From Archivesica marissinica (lineage: Eukaryota > Mollusca > Bivalvia > Venerida > Vesicomyidae), in assembly GCA_014843695.1 (NCBI GenBank), contig CM026401.1, positions 25,875,978 through 25,939,977 on the forward strand: a DNA stretch of 64,000 nucleotides. The letters are read 5' to 3'. Below the pieces are notes generated by a model. It ran no database searches, was not told the origin of the DNA, and worked only from the letters and a program-made list of their open reading frames with translations. Made by a program: the position numbers and the translations under genes. Positions 13,490 to 29,393 of the stretch are shown here, piece after piece (the first letter of the stretch is position 1; the number at the start of each line of letters is the position of its first letter).

Positions 13490-14489
13490 NNNNNNNNNNN
13501 NNNNNNNNNNNNNNNNNNNNNNNNNNNNNNNNNNNNNNNNNNNNNNNNNNNNNNNNNNNNNNNNNNNNNNNNNNNNNNNNNNNNNNNNNNNNNNNNNNNN
13601 NNNNNNNNNNNNNNNNNNNNNNNNNNNNNNNNNNNNNNNNNNNNNNNNNNNNNNNNNNNNNNNNNNNNNNNNNNNNNNNNNNNNNNNNNNNNNNNNNNNN
13701 NNNNNNNNNNNNNNNNNNNNNNNNNNNNNNNNNNNNNNNNNNNNNNNNNNNNNNNNNNNNNNNNNNNNNNNNNNNNNNNNNNNNNNNNNNNNNNNNNNNN
13801 NNNNNNNNNNNNNNNNNNNNNNNNNNNNNNNNNNNNNNNNNNNNNNNNNNNNNNNNNNNNNNNNNNNNNNNNNNNNNNNNNNNNNNNNNNNNNNNNNNNN
13901 NNNNNNNNNNNNNNNNNNNNNNNNNNNNNNNNNNNNNNNNNNNNNNNNNNNNNNNNNNNNNNNNNNNNNNNNNNNNNNNNNNNNNNNNNNNNNNNNNNNN
14001 NNNNNNNNNNNNNNNNNNNNNNNNNNNNNNNNNNNNNNNNNNNNNNNNNNNNNNNNNNNNNNNNNNNNNNNNNNNNNNNNNNNNNNNNNNNNNNNNNNNN
14101 NNNNNNNNNNNNNNNNNNNNNNNNNNNNNNNNNNNNNNNNNNNNNNNNNNNNNNNNNNNNNNNNNNNNNNNNNNNNNNNNNNNNNNNNNNNNNNNNNNNN
14201 NNNNNNNNNNNNNNNNNNNNNNNNNNNNNNNNNNNNNNNNNNNNNNNNNNNNNNNNNNNNNNNNNNNNNNNNNNNNNNNNNNNNNNNNNNNNNNNNNNNN
14301 NNNNNNNNNNNNNNNNNNNNNNNNNNNNNNNNNNNNNNNNNNNNNNNNNNNNNNNNNNNNNNNNNNNNNNNNNNNNNNNNNNNNNNNNNNNNNNNNNNNN
14401 NNNNNNNNNNNNNNNNNNNNNNNNNNNNNNNNNNNNNNNNNNNNNNNNNNNNNNNNNNNNNNNNNNNNNNNNNNNNNNNNNNNNNNNNN
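13490..14489. other. Assembly gap (1000 N)
   Basis: Exactly 1000 unknown bases at the change from the 27-bp to the 31/32/33-bp satellite. The round length suggests a placeholder, so the real distance may differ greatly. Confidence 0.99.
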
Positions 14490-17400
14490 ACAGACAATAC
14501 ATGCAGAATTATGTACATGTGTACATGAATACATGCATCAGTATGTACATGTGTACAGACAATACATGCATCAGTATGCACATGTGTACATGAATACATG
14601 CATCAGTATGTACATGTGAACATGAATACATGCATCAGTATGTACATGTGTACATGAATACATGCATCAGTATGCACATGTGTACAGACAATACATGCAT
14701 CAGTATGTACATGTGTACATGAATACATGCATCAGTATGTACATGTGTACAGACAATACATGCATCAGTATATACATGTGTACAGTCAGTACATGCAGCA
14801 GTATGTACATGTGTACAGACAATACATGCAGCAGTGTGTACATGTGTACAGACAATACATGCAGCAGTATGTACATTTGTACAGACAATACATGCAGCAG
14901 TATGTACATGTGTACAGCCAATACATGCATCATTATGTACATGAGTACAGACAATACATGCTTCATTATGTACATGTGCATAGACAATGCATGCATCATT
15001 ATGTACATGTGTACAGACAATACATGCATCAGTATGTACATGTGTACAGACACTACATGCAGCAGTATGTACATGTGTACTTACAATACATGCATCATTA
15101 TGTACATGTGTACAGACAATACATGCAGCAGTATGTACATGTGTACCGACAATACATGCAGCATTATGTACATGTGTACCGACAATACATGCATCAGTAT
15201 GTACATGTGTACAGACAATACATGCAGCAGTATGTACATGTGTACCGACAGTACATGCATCATTATGTACATGTGTACAGACAATACATGCATAAGTATG
15301 TACATTTGTACAGACAATACATGCAGCAGTGTGTACATGTGTACAGACAATACATGCATCATTATGTACATGTGTACCGACAATACATGCAGCAGTATGT
15401 ACATGTGTACCGACAATACATGCATCAGTATGTACATGTGTACAGACAATACATGCAGCAGTGTGTACATGTGTACAGACAATACATGCATCATTATGTA
15501 CATGTGTACAGACAATACATGCATCATTATGTACATGTGTACATGAATACATGCAGCATTATTTACATGTGTACAGACAATACATGCATCATTATGTACA
15601 TGTGTACAGACAATACATGCATCATTATGTACATGTGTACTTGAATACATGCAGCATTATGTACGTTTGTACAGACAATACATGCAGCAGTATGTACATG
15701 TGTACAGACAATACATGCATTATTATGTACATGTGTACAGACAATACATGCATCATTATGTACATGTGTACATGAATACATGCAGCATTATGTACATGTG
15801 TACAGACAATATATGCATCAATATGTACATGTGTACATGCAATACATGCACCATTATGTACATGTGTACATGAATACATGCATCATTATGTACATGTGTA
15901 CAGACAATACATGCATCAATATGTACATGTGTACATGAATACATGCACCATTATGTACATGTGTACAGAAATACATGCAGCAGTATGTACATGTGTACAG
16001 ACAATACATGCATCATTATGTACATGTGTACATGATTACATGCAGCATTGTGTACCTGTGTACATGAATACATGCAGCATTATGTACATGTGTACAGACA
16101 ATACATGCAGCATTATGTACATGTGTACAGACAATACATGCATCATTATGTACATGTGTACAGACAATATAGGCATCATTATGTACATGTGTACTTGAAT
16201 ACATGCAGCATTATGTACATGTGTACAGACAATACATGCAGCATTATGTACATGTGTATAGACAATGCATGCATCAGTATGTACATGTGTACATGAATAC
16301 ATGCAGCATTATGTACATGTGTACATGAATACATGCAGCATTATGTACATGTGTACAGACAATACATGCATCATTATGTACATGTGTACAGACAATACAT
16401 GCAGCATTAAGTACATGTGTACATGAATACATGCAGCATTATGTACATGTGTACAGACAATACATGCAGAATTATGTACATGTGTACTGACAATACATGC
16501 AGCATTATGTACATGTGTACAGACAATACATGCAGCATTATGTACATGTTTACATGAATACATGCAGCATTATGTACATGTGTACAGACAATACATGCAG
16601 CATTATGTACATGTGTACAGACAATACATGCATCATTATGTACATGTGTACATGATTACATGCAGCATTATGTACATGTTTACATGAATACATGCATCAT
16701 TATGTACATGTGTACAGACAATACATGCAACATTATGTACATTTGTACAGACAATACATGCAGCAGCATGCACATGTGTACAGACAATACATGCATCAGT
16801 ATGTACATGTGTACAGACATTACATGCAGCAGTATGTACATGTGTACAGACAATACATGCAGCAGTGTGTACATGTGTACAGACAATACATGCATCATTA
16901 TGTACATGTGTACAGACAATTCATGCATCATTATTTACATGTGTACAGACAATACATGCAGCAGTAAGTACATGTGTACAGACAATACATGCATCATTAT
17001 GTACATGTGTACAGAAAATACATGCATCATTATGTACATGTGCATAGACAATGCATGCATCATTATGTACATGTGTACAGACACTACATGCATCATTATG
17101 TACATGTGTACAGACAATACATGCAGAATTATATACATGTGTACAGACAATACATGCAGCATTATGTACATTTGTACAGACAATACATGCAGCATTATGT
17201 TCATGTGTACATGAATACATGCAGCATTATGTACATGTGTACATGAATACATGCAGCATTATGTACATGTGTACATGAATACATGCAGCATTATGTACAG
17301 GAATACATGCAGCATTATGTACATGAATACATGCATCATTATGTGCATGTGTACATGAATACATGCATCATTATGTACCTGTGTACAGACAATACATGCA

Positions 17401-20400
17401 GCATTATGTACATGTGTACAGATAATACATGCAGAATTATGTACATGTGTATAGACAATACATGCAGCATTATATAGATGTGTACAGACAATACATGCAG
17501 CATTATGTACATGTGTACAGACAATACATGCAGCATTATGTACATGTGTACAGACAATACATGCATCATTATGTACATGTGTACAGACAATACATGCAGC
17601 ATTAAGTACGTGTGTACATGAATACATGCAGCATTATGTACATGTGTACAGACAATACATGCAGAATTATGTACATGTGTACTGACAATACATGCAGCAT
17701 TATGTTCATGTGTACAGACAATACATGCATCATTATGTACATGTGTACATGAATACATGCAGCATTATGTACATGTGTACAGACAATACATGCATCATTA
17801 TGTACATGTGTACATGCAATACATGCATCATTATGTACATGTGTACATGAATACATGCAGCATTATGTACATGTGTACATGAATACATGCAGCATTATGT
17901 ACATGTGTACAGACAATACATGCAGAATTATGTACATGTGTACATGAATACATGCATCAGTATGTACATGTGTACAGACAATACATGCATCAGTATGCAC
18001 ATGTGTACATGAATACATGCATCAGTATGTACATGTGAACATGAATACATGCATCAGTATGTACATGTGTACATGAATACATGCATCAGTATGTACATGT
18101 GTACAGACAATACATGCATCAGTATGTACATGTGTACATGAATACATGCATCAGTATGTACATGTGTACAGACAATACATGCATCAGTATGTACATGTGC
18201 ACAGACAATACATGCAGCAGTATGTACATGTGTACAGACAATACAAGCAGCAGTTTGTACATGTGTACAGACAATACATGCAGCATTATGTACATTTGTA
18301 CAGACAATACATGCATCATTATTTACATGTATACAGACATTACATGCATCAGTATGTACCTGTGTACTTGAATACATGCAGCATTATGTACATTTGTACA
18401 GACAATACATGCAGCAGTATGTACATGTGTACAGCCAATACATGCATCATTATGTACATGTGTACAGACAATACATGCATCATTATGTACATGTGCATAG
18501 ACAATGCATGCATCATTATGTACATGTGTACAGACAATACATGCATCAGTATGTACATGTGTACAGACAATACATGCAGCCTTATGTACATGTGTACAGA
18601 CAATACATGCATCAGTATGCACATGTGTACATGAATACATGCATCAGTATGTACATGTGTACATGAATACATGCATCAGTATGTACATGTGTACATGAAT
18701 ACATGCATCAGTATGTACATGTGTACATGAATACATGCATCAGTATGTACATGTGTACAGACAATACATGCAGCATTATGTACATGTGTACATGATTACA
18801 TGCAGCATTGTGTACCTGTGTACATGAATACATGCAGCATTATGTACATGTGACAGACAATACATGCAGAATTATGTACATGTGTACAGACAATACATGC
18901 AGCATTATGTACATGTGTACAGACAATATATGCATCATTATGTACATGTGTACTTGAATACATGCAGCAGTATGTACATGTGTACATACAATACATGCAG
19001 CATTATGTACATGTGTATAGACAAAGCAAGCATCGGTATGTACATGTGTACATGAATACATGCAGCATTATGTACATGTGTACATGAATACATGCAGCAT
19101 TATGTACATGTCTACAGACAATACATGCAGCATTATGTACATGTGTACAGACAATACATGCAGCATTAAATACATGTGTACATGAATACATGCAGCATTA
19201 TGTACATGTGTACAGACAATACATGCATCAGTATGCACATGTGTACATGAATACATGCATCAGTATGTACATGTGAACATGAATACATGCATCAGTATGT
19301 ACATGTGTACATGAATACATGCATCAGTATGTACATGTGTACAGACAATACATGCATCAGTATGTACATGTGTACATGAATACATGCATCAGTATGTACA
19401 TGTGTACAGACAATACATGCATCAGTATGTACATGTGTACAGACAATACATGCAGCAGTATGTACATTTGTACAGACAATACATGCAGCAGTGTGTACAT
19501 GTGTACCGACAATACATGCAGCAGTATGTACATGTGTACCGACAATACATGCATCAGTATGTACATGTGTACAGACAATACATGCAGCAGTGTGTACATG
19601 TGTACAGACAATACATGCATCATTATGTACATGTGTACAGACAATACATGCATCATTATGTACATGTGTACATGAATACATGCAGCATTATTTACATGTG
19701 TACAGACAATACATGCATCATTATGTACATGTGTACAGACAATACATGCATCATTATGTACCTGTGTACTTGAATACATGCAGCATTATGTACGTTTGTA
19801 CAGACAATACATGCAGCAGTATGTACATGTGTACAGACAATACATGCATTATTATGTACATGTGTACAGACAATACATGCATCATTATGTACATGTGTAC
19901 ATGAATACATGCAGCATTATGTACATGTGTACAGACAATATATGCATCAATATGTACATGTGTACATGCAATACATGCACCCTTATGTACATGTGTACAT
20001 GAATACATGAATCATTATGTACATGTGTACAGACAATACATGCATCAATATGTACATGTTTACATGCAATACAAGCACCATTATGTACATGTGTACATGA
20101 ATACGTGCAGCAGTATGTACATGTGTACAGACAATACATGCATCATTATGTATATGTGTACATGATTACATGTAGCATTGTGTACCTGTGTACATGAATA
20201 CATGCAACATTATGTACATGTGTACAGACAATACATGCAGCATTATGTACATGTGTACAGACAATACATGCATCATTATGTACATGTGTACAGACAATAT
20301 AGGCATCATTATGTACATGTGTACTTGAATACATGCAGCATTATGTACATGTGTACAGACAATACATGCAGCATTATGTACATGTGTATAGACAATGCAT

Positions 20401-23400
20401 GCATCAGTATGTACATATGTACATGAATACATGCAGCATTATGTACATGTGTACATGAATACATGCAGCATTATGTACATGTGTACAGACAATACATGCA
20501 TCATTATGTACATGTGTACAGACAATACATGCAGCATTAAGTACATGTGTACATGAATACATGCAGCATTATGTACATGTGTACAGACAATACATGCAGA
20601 ATTATGTACATGTGTACTGACAATACATGCAGCATTATGTACATGTGTACAGACAATACATGCAGCATTATGTACATGTTTACATGAATACATGCAGCAT
20701 TATGTACATGTGTACAGACAATACATGCAGCATTATGTACATGTGTACAGACAATACATGCATCATTATGTACATGTGTACATGATTACATGCAGCATTA
20801 TGTACATGTTTACATGAATACATGCATCATTATGTACATGTGTACAGACAATACATGCAGCATTATGTACATTTGTACAGACAATACATGCAGCAGCATG
20901 CACATGTGTACAGACAATACATGCATCAGTATGTACATGTGTACAGACATTACATGCAGCAGTATGTACATGTGTACAGACAATACATGCAGCAGTGTGT
21001 ACATGTGTACAGACAATACATGCATCATTATGTACATGTGTACAGACAATTCATGCATCATTATTTACATGTGTACAGACAATACATGCAGCAGTAAGTA
21101 CATGTGTACAGACAATACATGCATCATTATGTACATGTGTACAGAAAATACATGCATCATTATGTACATGTGCATAGACAATGCATGCATCATTATGTAC
21201 ATGTGTACAGACACTACATGCATCATTATGTACATGTGTACAGACAATACATGCAGAATTATATACATGTGTACAGACAATACATGCAGCATTATGTACA
21301 TTTGTACACACAATACATGCAGCATTATGTTCATGTGTACATGAATACATGCAGTATTATGTACATGTGTACATGAATACATGCAGCATTATGTACATGT
21401 GTACATGAATACATGCAGCATTATGTACAGGAATACATGCAGCATTATGTACATGAATACATGCATCATTATGTGCATGTGTACATGAATACATGCATCA
21501 TTATGTACCTGTGTACAGACAATACATGCAGCATTATGTACATGTGTACAGATAATACATGCAGAATTATGTACATGTGTATAGACATACATGCAGCATT
21601 ATATAGATGTGTACAGACAATACATGCAGCATTATGTACATGTGTACAGACAATACATGCAGCATTATGTACATGTGTACAGACAATACATGCATCATTA
21701 TGTACATGTGTACAGACAATACATGCAGCATTAAGTACGTGTGTACATGAATACATGCAGCATTATGTACATGTGTACAGACAATACATGCAGAATTATG
21801 TACATGTGTACTGACAATACATGCAGCATTATGTTCATGTGTACAGACAATACATGCATCATTATGTACATGTGTACATGAATACATGCAGCATTATGTA
21901 CATGTGTACAGACAATACATGCATCATTATGTACATGTGTACATGCAATACATGCATCATTATGTACATGTGTACAGAATACATGCAGCATTAAATACAT
22001 GTGTACATGAATATATGCAGCATTATGTACATGTGTACAGACAATACATGCAGAATTATGTACATGTGTACATGAATACATGCATCAGTATGTACATGTG
22101 TACAGACAATACATGCATCAGTATGCACATGTGTACATGAATACATGCATCAGTATGTACATGTGAACATGAATACATGCATCAGTATGTACATGTGTAC
22201 ATGAATACATGCATCAGTATGTACATGTGTACAGACAATACATGCATCAGTATGTACATGTGTACATGAATACATGCATCAGTATGTACATGTGTACAGA
22301 CAATACATGCATCAGTATGTACATGTGTACAGACAATACATGCAGCAGTATGTACATGTGTACAGACAATACATGCAGCAGTGTGTACATGTGTACAGAC
22401 AATACATGCAGCATTATGTACATTTGTACAGACAATACATGCATCATTATTTACATGTGTACAGACAATACATGCATCAGTATGTACCTGTGTACTTGAA
22501 TACATGCAGCAGTATGTACATTTGTACAGACAATACATGCAGCAGTATGTACATGTGTACAGCCAATACATGCATCATTATGTACATGTGTACAGACAAT
22601 ACATGCATCATTATGTACATGTGCATAGACAATGCATGCATCATTATGTACATGTGTACAGACAATACATGCATCAGTATGTACATGTGTACAGACAATA
22701 CATGCAGCATTATGTACATGTGTACAGACAATACATGCATCATTATGTACATGTGTACAGACAATACATGCAGCAGTATGTACATGTGTACAGACAATAC
22801 ATGCATCAGTATGTACATGTGTACAGACAATACATGCAGCAGTATGTACATGTGTACAGACAATACATGCATCATTATGTACATGTGTACACACAATACA
22901 TGCATCAGTATGTACATGTGTACAGAATACATGCAGCATTATGTACATGTGTACAGACAATACATGCATCATTATGTACATGTGTACAGAATACATGCAG
23001 CATTATGTACATGTGTACAGACAATACATGCATCATTATGTACATGTGTACAGACAATACATGCATCATTATGTACATGTGTACATGAATACATGCATCA
23101 TTATGTACATGTGTACATGAATACATGCAGCATTATGTACATGTGTACAGAATACATGCATCATTATGTACATGTGTACATGAATACATGCATCATTATG
23201 TACATGTGTACAGAATACATGCATCATATGTACATGTGTACATGAATACATGCATCATTATGTACATGTGTACAGAATACATGCAGCATTATGTACATGT
23301 GTACATGAATACATGCAGCATTATGTACATGTGTACATGAATACATGCATCATTATGTACATGTGTACAGACAATACATGCATCAGTATGTACATGTGTA

Positions 23401-26400
23401 CATGAATACATGCATCAGTATGTACATGTGAACATGAATACATGCATCAGTATGTACATGTGTACATGAATACATGCATCAGTATGTACATGTGTACAGA
23501 CAATACATGCATCAGTATGTACATGTGTACATGAATACATGCATCAGTATGTACATGTGTACAGACAATACATGCATCAGTATGTACATGTGCACAGACA
23601 ATACATGCAGCAGTATGTACATGTGTACAGACAATACAAGCAGCAGTTTGTACATGTGTACAGACAATACATGCAGCATTATGTACATTTGTACAGACAA
23701 TACATGCATCATTATTTACATGTATACAGACATTACATGCATCAGTATGTACCTGTGTACTTGAATACATGCAGCAGTATGTACATTTGTACAGACAATA
23801 CATGCAGCAGTATGTACATGTGTACAGCCAATACATGCATCATTATGTACATGTGTACAGACAATACATGCATCATTATGTACATGTGCATAGACAATGC
23901 ATGCATCATTATGTACATGTGTACAGACAATACATGCATCAGTATGTACATGTGTACAGACAATACATGCAGCCTTATGTACATGTGTACAGACAATACA
24001 TGCATCAGTATGCACATGTGTACATGAATACATGCATCAGTATGTACATGTGTACATGAATACATGCATCAGTATGTACATGTGTACATGAATACATGCA
24101 TCAGTATGTACATGTGTACATGAATACATGCATCAGTATGTACATGTTTACAGACAATACATGCAGCATTATGTACATGTGTACATGATTACATGCAGCA
24201 TTGTGTACCTGTGTACATGAATACATGCAGCATTATGTACCTGTGACAGACAATACATGCAGAATTATGTACATGTGTACAGACAATACATGCAGCATTA
24301 TGTACATGTGTACAGACAAGATAGGCATCATTATGTACATGTGTACTTGAATACATGTAGCAGTATGTACATGTGTACATACAATACATGCAGCATTATG
24401 TACATGTGTATAGACAAAGCAAGCATCGGTATGTACATGTGTACATGAATACATGCAGCATTATGTACATGTGTACATGAATACATGCAGCATTATGTAC
24501 ATGTCTACAGACAATACATGCAGCATTATGTACATGTGTACAGACAATACATGCAGCATTAAATACATGTGTACATGAATACATGCAGCATTATGTACAT
24601 GTGTACAGACAATACATGCATCAGTATGCACATGTGTACATGAATACATGCATCAGTATGTACATGTGAACATGAATACATGCATCAGTATGTACATGTG
24701 TACATGAATACATGCATCAGTATGTACATGTGTACAGACAATACATGCATCAGTATGTACATGTGTACATGAATACATGCATCAGTATGTACATGTGTAC
24801 AGACAATACATGCATCAGTATGTACATGTGTACAGACAATACATGCAGCAGTATGTACATGTGTACAGACAATACATGCAGCAGTGTGTACATGTGTTCA
24901 GACAATACATGCAGCATTATGTACATTTGTACAGACAATACATGCATCATTATTTACATGTGTACAGACAATACATGCATGGAGTATGTACCTGTGTACT
25001 TGAATACATGCAGCAGTATGTACATTTGTACAGACAATACATGCATCATTATGCACATGTGTACAGACAATACATGCATCAGTATGTACATGTGTACATG
25101 AATACATGCATCAGTATGTACATGTGTACAGACAATGCATGCATCATTATGTGCATGTGTACATTAATACATGCATCAGTATGTACATGTGTACAGACAA
25201 TACATGCATCAGTATGTACATGTGTACATGAATACATGCATCAGTATGTACATGTGTACATGAATACATGCATAAGTATGTACATGTGTACATGAATACA
25301 TGCATCAGTATGTACATGTGTACAGACAATACATGCATCAGTATGCACATGTGTACATGAATACATGCATCAGTATGTACATGTGTGTATGAATACATGC
25401 ATCAGTATGTACATATGTACATGAATACATGCATCAGTATGTACATGTGTACATGAATACATGCATCAGTATGTACATGTTTACAGACAATACATGCAGC
25501 ATTATGTACATGTGTACATGATTACATGCAGCATTGTGTACCTGTGACAGACAATACATGCAGCATTATGTACATGTGTACAGATAATACATGCAGCAGT
25601 ATGTACATGTGTACAGACAATATAGGCATCATTATGTACATGTGTACTTGAATACATGTAGCAGTATGTACATGTGTACATACAATACATGCAGCATTAT
25701 GTACATGTGTATAGACAATGCAAGCATCAGTATGTACATGTGTACATGAATACATGCAGCATTATGTACATGTGTACACGAATACATGCAGCATTATGTA
25801 CATGTGTACAGACAATACATGCATCATTATGTACATGTGTACAGACAACACATGCAGCATTAAATACATGTGTACATGAATACATGCAGCATTATTTACA
25901 TGTGTACAGACAATACATGCAGAATTATGTACATGTGTACATGAATACATGCATCAGTATGTACATGTGTACAGACAATACATGCATCAGTATGCACATG
26001 TGTACATGAATACATGCATCAGTATGTACATGTGAACATGAATACATGCATCAGTATGTACATGTGTACATGAATACATGCATCAGTATGTACATGTGTA
26101 CAGACAATACATGCATCAGTATGTACATGTGTACATGAATACATGCATCAGTATGTACATGTGTACAGACAATACATGCATCAGTATGTACATGTGTACA
26201 GACAATACATGCAGCAGTATGTACATGTGTACAGACAATACATGCAGAAGTGTGTACATGTGTACAGACAATACATGCAGCATTATGTACATTTGTACAG
26301 ACAATACATGCATCATTATTTACATGTGTACAGACAATACATGCATCAGTATTTAACTGTGTACTTGAATACATGCAGCAGTATGTACATTTGTACAGAC

Positions 26401-27691
26401 AATACATGCATCATTATGTACATGTGTACATGAATACATGCAGCATTATGTACATGTGTACATGCAATACATGCATCATTATGTACATGTGTACATGAAT
26501 ACATGCAGCAGTATGTACATTTGTACAGACAATACATGCATCATTATGTACATGTGTACATGAATACATGCAGCATTATGTACGTGTGTACATGCAATAC
26601 ATGCATCATTATGTACATGTGTACATGAATACATGCAGCATTATGTACATGTGTACAGACAATACATGCAGCATTATGTACATGTGTACAGACAATACAT
26701 GCAGCATTATGTACATATGTACAGACAATACAGGCATCATTATGTACATATGTACATGAATACATGCAGCATTATGTACATGTGTACAGACAATACATGC
26801 AGCAGTATGTACATGTGTACAGACAATACATACAGCATGATGTACATGTGTACATGAATACATGCATCAGTATGTACATGTGTACAGACAATGCAGGCAT
26901 CATTATGTGCATGTGTACATGAATACATGCATCAGTATGTATATGTATACAGACAATACATGCATCAGTATGTACATGTGTACATGAATACATGCATCAG
27001 TATGTACATGTGTACATGAATACATGCATAAGTATGTAAATTTGTACATGAATACATGCATCAGTATGCACATGTGTACAGACAATACATGCATCAGTAT
27101 GCACATGTGTACATGAATACATGCATCAGTATGTACATGTGTACATGACTACATGCATCAGTATGTACATGTGTACATGAATACATGCATCAGTATGTAC
27201 ATGTGTACATGAATACATGCATCAGTATGTACATGTGTACAGACAATACATGCAGCATTATGTACATGTGTACATGATTTCATGCAGCATTGTGTACCTG
27301 TGTACATGAATACATGCAGCATTATGTACATGTGACAGACAATACATGCAGCATTATGTACATGTTTACAGACAATACATGCAGCATTATGTACATGTTT
27401 ACAGACAATACATGCAGTATTATGTACATGTGTACAGACAATATAGGCATCATTATGTACATGTGTACTTGAATACATGTAGCAGTATGTACATGTGTAC
27501 ATACAATACATGCAGCATTATGTACATGTGTATAGACAATGCATGCATCAGTATGTACATGTGTACATGAATACATGCAGCATTATGTACATGTGTACAT
27601 GAATACATGCAGCATTATGTACATGTGTACAGACAATACATGCATCATTATGTACATGTGTACAGACAATACATGCAGCATTAAATACATG
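14490..27691. repeat. 31/32/33-bp satellite, left part (about 400 units)
   Basis: Units share ATGTACATGTGTACA and ATACATGCA. They come in three length classes set by the linker: ACAGAATAC (31 bp), ACATGAATAC (32 bp) and ACAGACAATAC (33 bp), with CATCAGT, CATCATT or CAGCATT endings. Long duplications are visible. The segment near 15563-18377 recurs about 4130 bp later (marker CAGCAGCATGCACATG at 16761 and 20891). The segment near 18054-19256 recurs 5393 bp later (marker GCAAGCATCGG at 19026 and 24419). All frames here are shadows of the repeat. Confidence 0.96.
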
Positions 27692-27716
27692 TTTTTCAAA
27701 TCTTGATAAAGAGGTA

Positions 27717-29393
27717 TTGAATTCTACAAGAAGCTTAAATATATACCGCATAAAATATGAATCTCAAACTGTTGTTAAAGGCCAAAAAAACATTAAACTG
27801 TGTTGTATAAATCCAAGATCTTTGAAGAACAAAACCATAGCGTTTTGTGATTTTATATTCTCAAATGACCTAGATATGATTGCTGTTACTGAAACATGGC
27901 TAGGCACTTCAATTGATAAAACGTGTTTAAGTGAACTGCTGCCACAAGGGTACCAGATTAAACATGTCCCTCGCCCTGGTAGTCGAAAGGCGGGGGTGTG
28001 GCTCTGATATATAAAACTGGAATAGATGTCAACATTGTGTCCTCTACACGTGACAATGAATTTTCAACTTTTGAGTATTTAGATTGTAATGTAAATATTA
28101 AGTCCTATTAATTACGCTTATCAGTAATGTACAGACCACCCCCAAATAAAGAAAATGGTTTGAAAACTAAAGTATTTCTTGAAGACGAATGGCCATTGTT
28201 CTTGTCCAAATACGCCACCATTGACAAAAATATCATAATCACTGGAGATTTAAACTTTCATTTGGATAACTACTCTGACCGTGATGCAATAAAATTTAAC
28301 AGTATTCTACAATCCTGTGACATGACACAACATGTGAAAGAGCCTACCCACGTCCGTGGTCACATCCTGGATGTGGTCATTACTAGGGAAAATGACAAAA
28401 CTGTGTCAGAAGTAGTAGTCACTGACCCAGGTTTTTCAGATAACTCGGGCAAAGTGACAAGAGACCACTTCGCAGTCATATTTCATGCAAGAGCGGCGAA
28501 ACCGGCTCCTGTACGAAAAACAGTGTCGTATAGAAAATTCCGTTCAATAGATATAGATACTTTCAAAAGTGACATCATGGCATCAGAAAAACTTCGTAAT
28601 AGTTTGCAATGCACGGATGCTGACGATCTTGTCAGCATATACAACAGTGAACTTTCTGCATTGGTTGATAAACACGCCCCTTTACGTACAAAAACGATTA
28701 CATTAAGGCCTTCATGTCCCTGGTTTACAGAGGAACTCCACGATGCCAAACATATAAAGCGTAAATTTGAACGCAAGTGGAAAAAAATCAAGATTAACTG
28801 TCGACCATGAAATATACAGGAGTCAGTGTGCCAAGGTTAATAAAATGTTGAAACAAGCACGGCTTGACTACTTTTCTGATAAAGTAATATCTTGCGGTCG
28901 TGATCAAAAAAGCATGTTCAAAATCACTAAACACCTGCTTGAAGGTGATAGTGAAATAGCGCTTCCATCAGGCAAAAATCCCAATGAACTAGCACAGGAA
29001 TTCAGTGACTTCTTCATTTCTAAGGTGGAAGGCATTAGAAATGACATATCTTCAAACTCCCAGTCGGAACTGGGTCCATTGAACATTGAAACAGAGAAAC
29101 TCCCTCACATAAGCTGCTTGAACAATTTCTGTCCATCACATGAGAAAGAAGTCGAACAGTTCATTAAAAAAGGGCCAAATAAATCCTGTGAAATTGATCC
29201 AATTCCGACATGGCTACTGAAATCTTGTCTTAGTGAAATCCTACCAATAGTGACACAAATTGTAAATATTTCATTGGAAACAGGCAATGTACCAAAGTCA
29301 TTCAAAATCTCCCGGGTAAGACCTTTGCTGAAACAACCAAGCCTTGATCAAAACACTTTGAAGAACTACAGGCCCGTGTCAAACCTGCCTTAG
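27717..29393 (+). pseudogene. LINE ORF2 5' half: APE-type endonuclease and linker, broken
   Basis: The endonuclease (exonuclease-endonuclease-phosphatase fold) nicks target DNA to prime reverse transcription. Visible motifs, in order: INPRSLKNK, then VTETWLG with the metal-binding Glu (about 27885-27905), MYRPPPN (28127), GDLNFH (about 28245) and RDHFAV with the catalytic Asp-His (about 28460). The linker runs on to KNYRPVSNLP of the reverse transcriptase at 29390. Lesions: a one-base frameshift in the G-run near 27990-28000 (GVALIYK continues in the next frame), a TAA at 28109, a frameshift in the A-run near 28785 and a TAG at 29391. The family is clear and the copy is certainly dead. Confidence 0.88.

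Noticed and set aside
13061..14599. Open frames spanning the N gap (also those across 54923-55922)
   Set aside because: Most of each frame is unknown sequence.
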